Of a DNA stretch of 35,848 bases, positions 23,182 to 29,228 are shown one piece after another (positions within the stretch are counted from its first letter, which is position 1; every line of letters begins with the position of its first letter). Source of the DNA: a virus. The position numbers and the translations under genes are program-made. The DNA is taken from IMG/VR virus record IMGVR_UViG_3300025889_000407, positions 1-35,848 of that record; one strand, given 5' to 3'. The notes below the pieces were generated by a model. It was not told the DNA's origin. It saw nothing but the letters and a program-made list of their open reading frames with translations, and made no database searches.

Positions 23182-23202
23182 GTGGCCGGATTGCCCGGCC
23201 AC
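23182..23202 (-). promoter_or_regulatory. Leader hairpin between repressor and leftward operon
   Basis: GTGGCCGG (23182-23189) and CCGGCCAC (23195-23202) form a perfect 8-bp stem over a 5-base loop. No T-run follows. On the minus strand it is followed by CCACGAAACGGAGAACGAC and the ATG at 23158, matching the leader before 22713. It may be a processing, antitermination or translation-control element. Confidence 0.55.
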
Positions 23203-23238
23203 ATGGAGAACAATAAAGACTTAATAGCTCGAATGCAA

Positions 23239-23568
23239 CTACTTTATAGCCTGCTTTTTAAATCTGAGAAAATCCCTGACTTCAGCCAACTGCTCCGGCT
23301 GGAGCTGCTGAAGCATCGCGGCGCTTTCTTCAAGATCCTCTTTTGTGCCGTTTACCCGGCAGTCGTGAATGAGAAGAAGCCAGGATGGTATCTCAAGGGC
23401 GTCTGCAATTCTTTCGACTACTTGCAGGGTCGAGCCTCTTTTCCCTCTTAAAATAGCGGATATAAGCGACTGAGAGACTCCAGACATTTTGCCCAGGCGG
23501 TATGCCGAAAGGTCGCGTTCGCGCATTAGGTGGCGCAGGTTTTCTCTAAAAATACTGTTGGAAGACAT
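23239..23568 (-). CDS. CI-like repressor (short, HTH-XRE)
   Basis: The 109-aa protein has an N-terminal Cro/C1-type helix-turn-helix (residues about 8-65). SAYRLGKMSGVSQSLISAI contains the turn and recognition helix. A short helical C-terminal region (QLQPEQLAEVRDFLRFK) likely serves dimerisation. There is no Ser-Lys autopeptidase domain, so RecA-stimulated self-cleavage as in lambda CI is not possible; induction must work another way. It is divergent from the Cro-like gene at 23709 and shares its recognition helix. An AGAGG site lies 9 nt before the ATG at 23568. It is the likely lysogeny repressor. Confidence 0.82.
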   Translation of the reverse strand: MSSNSIFRENLRHLMRERDLSAYRLGKMSGVSQSLISAILRGKRGSTLQVVERIADALEIPSWLLLIHDCRVNGTKEDLEESAAMLQQLQPEQLAEVRDFLRFKKQAIK

Positions 23569-23630
23569 TACGTCTTACCTCTGTTTTGGGGATAGCAATG
23601 ATACTCCTTTTTTGTCGCGTAATCATCAGG

Positions 23631-23674
23631 CAAGCTAAAAAGTATGAAAAGTGTTGTCAGCTCAAGCTAGAAAG
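23631..23674. promoter_or_regulatory. Candidate operators (direct repeats) in the immunity region
   Basis: CAAGCTAAAAAG at 23631-23642 and CAAGCTAGAAAG at 23663-23674 match at 11 of 12 bases and lie 32 bp apart, about three helical turns. The second copy sits between the -35 and -10 of the rightward promoter. They are candidates for the shared binding site of the repressor and the Cro-like protein. The rest of 23569-23708 holds no gene. Confidence 0.5.
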
Positions 23675-23683
23675 TCGTACAAT
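23654..23683 (+). promoter_or_regulatory. Rightward early promoter (PR-like)
   Basis: A -35 box TTGTCA (23654-23659), an 18-bp spacer and a -10 box TACAAT (23678-23683) are close to the sigma-70 consensus. They are placed 26 bp before the start codon of the Cro-like gene, with the candidate operator inside the spacer. Confidence 0.7.
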
Positions 23684-23708
23684 GACCTTAATATTTAAAG
23701 GGGGTGAA

Positions 23709-23933
23709 ATGAGCGCGAACGAAGTATTCCGGAAAAACCTGAGCGCAGAGATGGAGCGCCAGGGTCTTTCAGCGTACCGGCTGGCACAGATTAGCGGAGT
23801 GTCTCAGTCATTGATCTCAGCGATTCTGAGAAGTAATCGCGGTGTATCTCTCAGGACTGTCGATGCCCTGGCGTTTGGACTCAACAAGCGACCACATCAA
23901 CTGATCATGCCTCGCCCTGGAGTGGCAGCATGA
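23709..23933 (+). CDS. Cro-like regulator (HTH-XRE)
   Basis: The 74-aa protein is a single Cro/C1-type helix-turn-helix domain with a short tail. I start at the ATG at 23709 behind AAAGGGGGTGAA; an upstream in-frame extension would cross the promoter and is not credible. Its turn and recognition helix, SAYRLAQISGVSQSLISAI, matches the repressor's almost exactly, so both should read the same operators. Size, divergent orientation and position as first rightward gene fit the Cro role. An intrinsic terminator follows. Confidence 0.82.
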   Translation: MSANEVFRKNLSAEMERQGLSAYRLAQISGVSQSLISAILRSNRGVSLRTVDALAFGLNKRPHQLIMPRPGVAA

Positions 23934-23985
23934 TCGGCTTCCCCAACACTGGCTGCTTTAATGCTTGGCGGCGCGGCCAGTTTTC

Positions 23986-24015
23986 GCCCCTGTCTCACGA
24001 TGGGGGCATTTTTTT
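23986..24015 (+). terminator. Intrinsic terminator after cro (tR-like)
   Basis: GCCCC (23986-23990) pairs with GGGGC (24003-24007); three further pairs including G-U wobbles tighten the stem. It is followed by A and seven T (24009-24015). The T-run ends directly at the ATG of the replication gene, so replication and late genes would need antitermination or leaky read-through, as at lambda tR1. Confidence 0.75.
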
Positions 24016-24675
24016 ATGAGCTTTGAAGCTGCGGCATGGGCGATAAAGCAATCGCCGGAGACACAAACAGACAAGCTCGTCCTGATCGCTTTGTGTGACT
24101 GCTACAACAAACACAATTCAAGATGCGACCCGTCAAACACATTCTTGGCGAAATCCGCAATGTGTTCTGAGCGTTATGTCTCGGAGTCACTGTCTCGGCT
24201 TGAGCGTGATGGGTATATCACCATCACCAGGCGAGCCGGAAGAAGGAACAACTACCAGATTATTACCCCTGAACTCAGTTCGGGGGGTCAATTTGACACC
24301 CCTGAACTCAGTTCGGGTGTGCAACCACTAACCCCCGAACTCAGTTCCGAAACCCCTGAACTCAGTTCGGACAAACCAGTAATAACCAATACAACTACAA
24401 CGGCAGCAGACTTCTCGCCTGACGAAAAGCTCTGTCAGCAACTAAAGCAGATCGGCCTGAGTTACGAGCCATCTGATCTCATTGAATACCAGATATACCT
24501 GGACGGAAAGATTGAGCAGGGTCATCGAGTGAATCCGCGCAAATCTTTCATGTCCTGGTTGCAGGTAAAAAAACGAAAGCAAGAAATGGAGAACGTCAAT
24601 GGAGCAAGTCAATCCAGGCCGGGCAGTTCAAGCGGCCCAACAGCAGAACAATTACTCACAGACTACAACTGGTGA
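24016..24675 (+). CDS. Replication initiator (lambda O-like, HTH)
   Basis: The 219-aa protein has an N-terminal winged-helix domain (residues 1-85; FEAAAWAIKQSPETQTDKLV, FLAKSAMCSERYVSESLSRL, YITITRRAGRRNNYQII) of the type in phage primosome initiators. Residues about 84-118 contain PELSS four times, encoded by four DNA iterons. A C-terminal domain (about 130-200) likely contacts the helicase loader. The start is the ATG at 24016, right after the terminator T-run; there is no ordinary Shine-Dalgarno, only a G-run within the hairpin. Initiator plus internal iterons followed by a P-like gene reproduces the lambda O-ori-P order. Confidence 0.82.
   Translation: MSFEAAAWAIKQSPETQTDKLVLIALCDCYNKHNSRCDPSNTFLAKSAMCSERYVSESLSRLERDGYITITRRAGRRNNYQIITPELSSGGQFDTPELSSGVQPLTPELSSETPELSSDKPVITNTTTTAADFSPDEKLCQQLKQIGLSYEPSDLIEYQIYLDGKIEQGHRVNPRKSFMSWLQVKKRKQEMENVNGASQSRPGSSSGPTAEQLLTDYNW
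24266..24370 (+). repeat. Origin iterons inside the initiator gene (four copies)
   Basis: CCCCTGAACTCAGTTCGG occurs at 24266-24283, 24299-24316, 24332-24349 (two mismatches) and 24353-24370. Each copy contains the palindrome GAACT-C-AGTTC. Starts are 33, 33 and 21 bp apart, close to whole helical turns and multiples of three, so the reading frame keeps PELSS each time. An A-rich stretch with few G or C follows at about 24371-24401 and could be the unwinding element. This is the most likely replication origin. Confidence 0.75.
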
Positions 24676-25003
24676 ACAGGAGGTCATCAACGCCTTGTTT
24701 GCCACGATCAAAGTTGCTTATCCGAATTTCCTGAAGAATCAAAATCAGGACATCGGCTCAATAAAGCGGATGTGGATGCTGCATCTCGGTGGATACGCCA
24801 GGGAGAAGATCGAGCAGGCAGCAAAGCTCATGGTTGATCGATACCCGACATTTGCTCCGACATTGGGTGAATTCAAGGCGCTGATTTCTGAACTGAATCA
24901 GGCCAAGCCAGCCCACCAGGAATACATCGCTTTGCCCAGGCCGGAGGCAGATCCATCAATCGCTTCCAGGGAGATCCAGAAGATGCGGGAGATCCTGGGA
25001 TGA
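24599..25003 (+). CDS. Replication protein P-like helicase loader
   Basis: The 134-aa protein resembles lambda P-type loaders, which deliver the host replicative helicase to the origin complex. Visible are the helical core INALFATIKVAYPNF, MWMLHLGGYAREKIEQAA, and RYPTFAPTLGEFKALI, the last close to the conserved part of the family. It is shorter than lambda P (233 aa). Its start overlaps the 3' end of the initiator gene by 77 nt in another frame; GGAG lies 8 nt before the ATG. The stop overlaps the NinB start. Confidence 0.72.
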   Translation: MEQVNPGRAVQAAQQQNNYSQTTTGEQEVINALFATIKVAYPNFLKNQNQDIGSIKRMWMLHLGGYAREKIEQAAKLMVDRYPTFAPTLGEFKALISELNQAKPAHQEYIALPRPEADPSIASREIQKMREILG

Positions 25004-25365
25004 AGGCTGTCGTTCGCAATGATTGGGATCGAGAAAGAGTTTCGGAGGTGATCTGTACATACCTGGATCGGCATGATGCGGTCACAGTCGAAATCAAAAA
25101 GTGGGTTCCGCCCCGGTCTTTGAAGCAAAACAGGAAGGTTCACGCAATGTTCGATGACCTGGCTGACTTCACTGGCGACAAAAACATCAAAGCCTGGATC
25201 AAGACACTCGCATTCTGGCCGGAAGTATACGTCGAACACGCAGGCCAGGGGCAGATGGTTCCGAAGTCTGAAGCCGACCTTAGCCGGGACGAGGAAACCG
25301 AAGTCATCCAGCATCTCTATCTGATTGGCGCTGAACTGCCTGGCTTTGAGTGGAGCCGGGAATGA
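25000..25365 (+). CDS. ninB: NinB recombination protein
   Basis: The 121-aa protein is a NinB/Orf-type recombination mediator, which in lambda binds ssDNA and SSB and helps load strand-exchange factors. The family features are the start VVRNDWDRERVSEVI, the strand-helix VTVEIKKWVPPRSLKQNRKV (Arg/Gln/Asn-rich signature), and the C-terminal LYLIGAELPGFEW. Length is close to the usual 140 aa. It overlaps the P-like gene by 4 nt and would cooperate with SSB and YqaJ encoded on the other strand. Confidence 0.9.
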   Translation: MKAVVRNDWDRERVSEVICTYLDRHDAVTVEIKKWVPPRSLKQNRKVHAMFDDLADFTGDKNIKAWIKTLAFWPEVYVEHAGQGQMVPKSEADLSRDEETEVIQHLYLIGAELPGFEWSRE

Positions 25366-25559
25366 AGTCATTTGGATTCGATAACAAGGGCAACTTGATT
25401 TACTCCGGGCCACGCGAGCCTGGATTCATTGACCACACGAAAGGGCAAAGAAATGACAGAGGCACAGAGGGAAAGAGATCGGATCATGGATCTGTTCGAG
25501 GAAACCAGGGAAGAGTACCTGGTCAGAGCAAGGGTGGCAGCGGCAAATCTTTGGCGTGA
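25362..25559 (+). CDS. Possible small protein (65 aa)
   Basis: The ATG at 25362 overlaps the NinB stop (ATGA), which speaks for translation. The first 30 residues (KSFGFDNKGNLIYSGPREPG) look natural. The rest is Gly/Arg/Ser-rich and lies over the start of the next gene by 107 nt in a different frame, which suggests it is a by-product of that coding sequence. It may be a real short gene with an unstructured tail. No family is recognised. Confidence 0.4.
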   Translation: MKSFGFDNKGNLIYSGPREPGFIDHTKGQRNDRGTEGKRSDHGSVRGNQGRVPGQSKGGSGKSLA

Positions 25560-25743
25560 CAGAAAGACGCCACTGACCATCGATGATGTCCGGGAGGTAT
25601 GTCCACCACCAGGGCATTTTGATCCGCGAGTCATGGGGGCGGTGTTCAACAAGAACGACTGGACGCCGGTTGGGTTCATCAACAGCAAGCGAGGGCATGG
25701 CCGGGCGATTAGGACGTTCGTGCCGATTGGCTATGCACGCTAA
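25453..25743 (+). CDS. Conserved nin-region hypothetical protein (96 aa)
   Basis: I choose the ATG at 25453 (AAAGGG upstream) over an in-frame TTG at 25429. The protein has a helical N-terminus (RERDRIMDLFEETREEYLVR) and a compact domain with LTIDDVREVCPPP, DPRVMGAVFNKNDW and GFINSKRGHGRAIRTFVP. Similar unnamed proteins appear in phage replication regions and look like small winged-helix proteins. DNA binding is possible but not shown. Confidence 0.65.
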   Translation: MTEAQRERDRIMDLFEETREEYLVRARVAAANLWRDRKTPLTIDDVREVCPPPGHFDPRVMGAVFNKNDWTPVGFINSKRGHGRAIRTFVPIGYAR

Positions 25744-26047
25744 TCAGCCGAACGCAGCGCAGAAACGATGGCGCGAAGAGGTGAGGCTTCTTGGCATGGG
25801 GCAGATCATTCACCACGCGATTGATAGGACGATGAAAATCAAAGGCGTTGGCAACATAGGCCACTGGTGGCTGATCCCATGCACAGACGATGCTCATCAT
25901 TTCGCCATTCACAAAATGGGGAAAGATCGAAAGCCATACGAGAAGGCCCGGTTCCAGGAAGTCATCAGGCGGTATGTGGATCTTCACGATGAGAAGCCGC
26001 CGCTACCCGGAGGCGTTTACGAGGCAATCATGGAGTTCACGCGATGA
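25733..26047 (+). CDS. HNH/Ref-like nuclease candidate
   Basis: The 104-aa product starts at the ATG at 25733, overlapping the upstream stop by 11 nt. It has a histidine/cysteine arrangement like that of Ref-type and other His-Me finger nucleases: IIHHAIDRT (His27-His28), then IPCTDDAHHFAIH with Cys50, His55, His56 and His60. Ref is a RecA-dependent nuclease of phage P1, and relatives occur in nin regions. The usual long N-terminal extension of P1 Ref is absent. The assignment rests on the motif and location; a metal-binding protein without nuclease activity is the alternative. Confidence 0.55.
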   Translation: MHANQPNAAQKRWREEVRLLGMGQIIHHAIDRTMKIKGVGNIGHWWLIPCTDDAHHFAIHKMGKDRKPYEKARFQEVIRRYVDLHDEKPPLPGGVYEAIMEFTR

Positions 26048-26220
26048 CCGGGTGCGAGGTCAATCATGTGTTTGATGAGCATGGCATCTGCTTTGAGTGT
26101 GACGCTGAAGCACAAGAACCCTGGTGCAGTTTGACCAGGTGCTATGACCCATGTTTCCACTGCGCGTCACTGGATGAATGCCGGGGGCTAATTGTCCCGG
26201 AGGGATACGATGAAAAATAA
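26044..26220 (+). CDS. Small Cys-rich protein, likely zinc-binding (58 aa)
   Basis: The ATG at 26044 overlaps the upstream TGA. The 58-aa product contains eight Cys, including FECD, WCSLTRCYDPCFHC and DECRG, plus His residues. The spacing suggests one or two zinc sites. The 3' end overlaps the DUF1064 gene start by 11 nt and contains its ribosome binding site. Small zinc-ribbon-like proteins are common in lambdoid nin regions (for example NinF-type proteins). I cannot name the family. Confidence 0.6.
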   Translation: MTGCEVNHVFDEHGICFECDAEAQEPWCSLTRCYDPCFHCASLDECRGLIVPEGYDEK

Positions 26221-26527
26221 ATTCAACGCAGTTAAAACTGAAGTGGACGGAATCACATTCGCCAGCAAGAAAGAGGCGAAGCGATACAGCGAACTAAAGC
26301 TGATGGAGAAGGCTGGCCTTATTGAAGATCTGCAACTCCAGCCGACATTCAAGTTCCCTGACCTGGAATATCCCGACAGGTATGTTGCTGACTTCTCATA
26401 CGTCGAGGGCGGGGTCGAGAAGGTCGAGGACGTAAAGGGGCTGAAGAAGTCTACAGCCTACACTGTCTTTCGTATCAAGAAGGCGCTGATGAAGTATTTT
26501 CACAAGATCGATGTGATTGAGATATGA
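26210..26527 (+). CDS. DUF1064 family, PD-(D/E)XK nuclease-like
   Basis: The 105-aa protein matches the phage DUF1064 family: NAVKTEVDGITFASKKEAKR, YSELKLMEKAGLI, LQLQPTFKF, YVADFSYVEGGVEKVEDVKG. The D61 of VADF and the D-V-K at 74-76 fit a PD-(D/E)XK nuclease core, and the family is often listed as a possible Holliday junction resolvase. The start is the ATG at 26210 with CCGGAGG before it; an in-frame TTG at 26192 is less likely. It overlaps the next gene by 4 nt. Confidence 0.82.
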   Translation: MKNKFNAVKTEVDGITFASKKEAKRYSELKLMEKAGLIEDLQLQPTFKFPDLEYPDRYVADFSYVEGGVEKVEDVKGLKKSTAYTVFRIKKALMKYFHKIDVIEI

Positions 26528-26868
26528 GCCTGCCGGAACGAAACAGTCCTGAATGGGAGAACCTTTGTGACGGGTGCGCCAAGTGCTGCATCTTCCCTGG
26601 GACAATGGTCGCCTGCCGTTACCTGGACATCGATAAACGAAGATGCCTGGCGTATGAATTCCGGCACGAAGTCCCGCATTGTGCTGATCTGAGCAAGATG
26701 ACTGACGCTGAGATCCAGGAGAATCTGCCCTGGTCATGCGCCTACTCACTCGCCATCGATGACCAGCCGCCATTGAACGCCGCATCCCTGATAGCAACCA
26801 GCTCCAGGAGCATAGGCGAAATCAGAGAGCTAATTGAATCCTTGGACAAAGAGGTGAAAATGACATGA
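26524..26868 (+). CDS. YcgN/YkgJ-type CxxCxxCC protein
   Basis: The 114-aa product has the CxxCxxCC motif (Cys15, 18, 21, 22 in LCDGCAKCC), then Cys31, Cys41 (RRCLAYEFR) and Cys53, as in the YcgN/YkgJ cysteine-cluster family thought to bind zinc or an iron-sulfur cluster. The opening segment SPEWENLCDGCAKCC is typical. The role of the family is not settled. Phage copies in the nin-to-terminase interval are known to me only as hypothetical. Start and stop overlap neighbours by 4 nt. Confidence 0.75.
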   Translation: MSLPERNSPEWENLCDGCAKCCIFPGTMVACRYLDIDKRRCLAYEFRHEVPHCADLSKMTDAEIQENLPWSCAYSLAIDDQPPLNAASLIATSSRSIGEIRELIESLDKEVKMT

Positions 26869-27164
26869 ACATGATGCCATTAGATCGATGGGTGGAGATG
26901 ATGTCTGCCAGGGGAGTGACGAAGGTCACGCAAACAACACTGCTCGGCCTGGCGGATGAAAGTCACATCTACAAGATGCTTCACGAAGCTGAGAACATCT
27001 TGGTGGACGATGACACATTGAGCATCTGGCGGCGGGTCAAATTAAAATCAATGGGAGAATATGATGGGAACGAAAGAAATGTATCGACTGGATCTTCACA
27101 GGAACAGGAAGGGGGAGAAGTGGTACACAGTGCTGACACCCGACAAAACCTGGATAACGGATAA
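26865..27164 (+). CDS. Hypothetical protein (99 aa)
   Basis: The ATG at 26865 overlaps the upstream TGA. The N-terminal 65 residues (DRWVEMMSARGVTKVTQTTLL, SHIYKMLHEAENILVDDDTL) look folded and could be a small helix-turn-helix. The C-terminal third is Glu/Gln/Gly-rich and overlaps the next gene by 104 nt in another frame, so only the first part may be under selection. There is no recognised family. Confidence 0.5.
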   Translation: MNMMPLDRWVEMMSARGVTKVTQTTLLGLADESHIYKMLHEAENILVDDDTLSIWRRVKLKSMGEYDGNERNVSTGSSQEQEGGEVVHSADTRQNLDNG

Positions 27165-27324
27165 CGGAGATCCGGTACAGCATGCGAGCGAGGCGCTGGC
27201 GAAGAATGCGATTAAAGACCATTGGGAGTCGAAAGAGATTCCCACTGTGTCGACGTTCGTAGACATGACCGAAAGCCCGACTGATGCAGCAAGGAGAAGG
27301 GGTAATGCAAGGGCAGAGCAATGA
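27061..27324 (+). CDS. Hypothetical protein (87 aa) before terminase
   Basis: Two adjacent ATG codons at 27061 and 27064 follow GGAGAAT. The 87-aa product is basic, with a beta-like N-terminus (MYRLDLHRNRKGEKWYTVLT) and a helix (ASEALAKNAIKDHWES), suggesting a small nucleic-acid-binding protein. Its stop overlaps the terminase small subunit start (ATGA), so the genes are probably co-translated. No family is recognised. Confidence 0.62.
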   Translation: MMGTKEMYRLDLHRNRKGEKWYTVLTPDKTWITDNGDPVQHASEALAKNAIKDHWESKEIPTVSTFVDMTESPTDAARRRGNARAEQ

Positions 27325-27716
27325 GTAACCTGACGCCAAAGCAAGAATTGTTCGTCAACGAATACCTGGTTGATCTGAATGCGACACAGGCTGCCATACG
27401 GGCGGGATACAGCAAAAAGACAGCGAAACAGATCGCAACAGAAAACCTATCTAAACCTGCCATAGCTCGGGCCATAGCTGAGGCCAACCAGGAGCGAATG
27501 GAACGGGTGAAGTACGACGCTGATTGGGTTCTCCAGGAGGCCGGTGAGCAGTACGAGAAGCTGAAAAGAAACGACGAGGACGCCGTTGCGAAGGGCTACC
27601 TGGAGCTGGTTGGCAAGCATACTCAAGTGAAAGCATTTGATAACTCAGTGACCCTGGAGCTTCCTCCGAAGGTCACAAAGAACTTCATGGGCCGGAAACA
27701 CGCGAGCAAAGATTGA
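27321..27716 (+). CDS. terS: Terminase small subunit
   Basis: The 131-aa protein is a Terminase_2 family small subunit: LTPKQELFVNEYLVDLNATQ, AAIRAGYSKKTAKQIATENL and the helix following it form the conserved DNA-recognition domain. The rest (QERMERVKYDADWVLQEAGE) is the oligomerisation helix. It recognises the packaging start and hands DNA to the large subunit, whose gene overlaps by 4 nt. A pac or cos site usually lies in or near this gene, but no repeat pointing to it was seen. Confidence 0.88.
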   Translation: MSNLTPKQELFVNEYLVDLNATQAAIRAGYSKKTAKQIATENLSKPAIARAIAEANQERMERVKYDADWVLQEAGEQYEKLKRNDEDAVAKGYLELVGKHTQVKAFDNSVTLELPPKVTKNFMGRKHASKD

Positions 27717-29164
27717 GCAACCAGACGCACTACGAGTACAACATCCTGCCGCAAGGCCCTGTGCTTGAAGACTACTACCTGGACAGAAGCCCACATCCAA
27801 TGATCCGTGGGCCGCTTGGTTCCGGTAAGACAACCACATCCTGTCAGAAGATCTTTGACCTGATGACTGAGCAATCACCTAACCCTGAAGGTGTGCGTCC
27901 TTCCCGGTGGGTTGCGGTGCGTAACACTGCCGGGGATCTCGCCGGGACAACGATCAAGGACTGGCTTGAGATGTTTGGCGACCTGGGCCGGTTCGTGAAG
28001 GGCGGCGCTGATCCTGCCTGCCATTACCTCCATTTCATGCTGGATGACAATACGACAGTGAAGGCTGAGATGATCTTTCTACCCCTGGATCGTGAAGACG
28101 CTGTTCGCAAGCTGCGTGGCTACCAGGTGACGGGCTTCTGGCTCAATGAGGTCAAGGAGCTGAACAAGGCCGTTGTGGACATCGCTGATTCACGGCATGG
28201 CCGGTATCCGACCACCATCCAGGGCGGGGTAGAGTGCGACTGGCATGGCATGATCGGTGATTATAACTCGCCGGATGAAGATGAGTGGATCTACCACCTG
28301 GCTGAAGAGATCCGTCCTGACAACTGGACATTCCACCACCAGCCGGGCGCGGTTTATTGGGATGACGGGGCAAAGCAGTGGGTCATCAATCCAGACTGCG
28401 AGAACTACGACAACCTGCCTGAGAACTACTACGAGAATCTCATCAAGGGCAAGGCGCATGACTGGATCAAGGTCAACGTGGCGAACGAATACGGGTTCTC
28501 GATTGATGGCAAGCCGGTGCATCCGTTGTACGTCGACAGCATGCACTGCCAGCCCTGCGAGCCGGTAGACGGTCACATCATCCAGTTCGGCCTGGATTTC
28601 GGCCTGACCCCTGCGGCCACCCTGGGGCAGAAGGTAAACGGCCAGTGGAGGATATTCCGGGAGGTGGTCACTGAGGACATGGCTGCTGATGAGTTCGCTC
28701 CCATGCTCAAGGATGTCCTGGAGGAATACCGGGCGCTCGGGTTCAAGGTTGCAAGCGGATTCGGAGATCCTGCCGGTGGCTCAGGCAACCAGTCAACCAA
28801 GAAGACGCCGTTCCAGATCCTCAATGCGGCAGGCGTTCCCTGTGTCCAGGCTGGCACGAATGACGTTGAGATCCGGCGCAAGTCACTCAGCCAGCACTTC
28901 ACCCGGTCAACGATGGCACATGAGCCTGGCATCATCATCGATCCTGGCTGCACGATATTGAGAAAAGGGCTGGCCGGGAAGTTCTGCTACCGGCGCATGA
29001 AGATCGCCGGGGATGAGCGATACCACGATGTCCCTGACAAGAATTACTGGAGTCATGTCTGCGAGTCCCTGGAGTATTTGATGGTTGGTGCAGGCGAAGG
29101 AAGGCAGCTTCTCAGCACCCCGGCGCAGCGAGCCAGGAAGCCCAGGGTCATCAAATCACTGTAG
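27713..29164 (+). CDS. terL: Terminase large subunit
   Basis: The 483-aa packaging motor has an ATPase domain with Walker A GPLGSGKTT at 33-41 and Walker B near 139-147 (VTGFWLNEV, with Asn before the catalytic Glu), and a nuclease domain with GLDFGLTPA (about 290) and GFGDPAGG (about 350). It starts with TTG at 27713 inside the terS stop; the first ATG, at codon 30, would leave almost nothing before Walker A. Translation probably depends on coupling. The size and motifs differ from T7 gp19 (586 aa), so packaging genes and capsid genes appear to have different histories. Confidence 0.92.
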   Translation: MSNQTHYEYNILPQGPVLEDYYLDRSPHPMIRGPLGSGKTTTSCQKIFDLMTEQSPNPEGVRPSRWVAVRNTAGDLAGTTIKDWLEMFGDLGRFVKGGADPACHYLHFMLDDNTTVKAEMIFLPLDREDAVRKLRGYQVTGFWLNEVKELNKAVVDIADSRHGRYPTTIQGGVECDWHGMIGDYNSPDEDEWIYHLAEEIRPDNWTFHHQPGAVYWDDGAKQWVINPDCENYDNLPENYYENLIKGKAHDWIKVNVANEYGFSIDGKPVHPLYVDSMHCQPCEPVDGHIIQFGLDFGLTPAATLGQKVNGQWRIFREVVTEDMAADEFAPMLKDVLEEYRALGFKVASGFGDPAGGSGNQSTKKTPFQILNAAGVPCVQAGTNDVEIRRKSLSQHFTRSTMAHEPGIIIDPGCTILRKGLAGKFCYRRMKIAGDERYHDVPDKNYWSHVCESLEYLMVGAGEGRQLLSTPAQRARKPRVIKSL

Positions 29165-29177
29165 ATCCGTCCATTCT
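29158..29177 (+). repeat. 20-bp intergenic repeat, copy 1 (before portal)
   Basis: ACTGTAGATCCGTCCATTCT overlaps the terL stop and lies 51 bp before the portal ATG. It recurs with one mismatch before the capsid gene at 32950-32969. The rest of this 64-bp gap holds a small CCCC/GGGG hairpin (29192-29208) and the portal ribosome binding site AGGTG. Confidence 0.6.
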
Positions 29178-29228
29178 TATTCAATACCTGACCCCATAAA
29201 ATGCGGGGATACCAGTCCAGGTGTCCCT

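Noticed and set aside
23586-23708. N-terminal extension of the Cro-like protein
   Set aside because: It would cross the -35/-10 promoter and operator repeats; the ATG at 23709 has a strong ribosome binding site and matches the repressor's length at the N-terminus.
29085-29228. N-terminal extension of the portal protein
   Set aside because: It overlaps the end of terL, has no site, and the ATG at 29229 gives the family's normal N-terminus and length.
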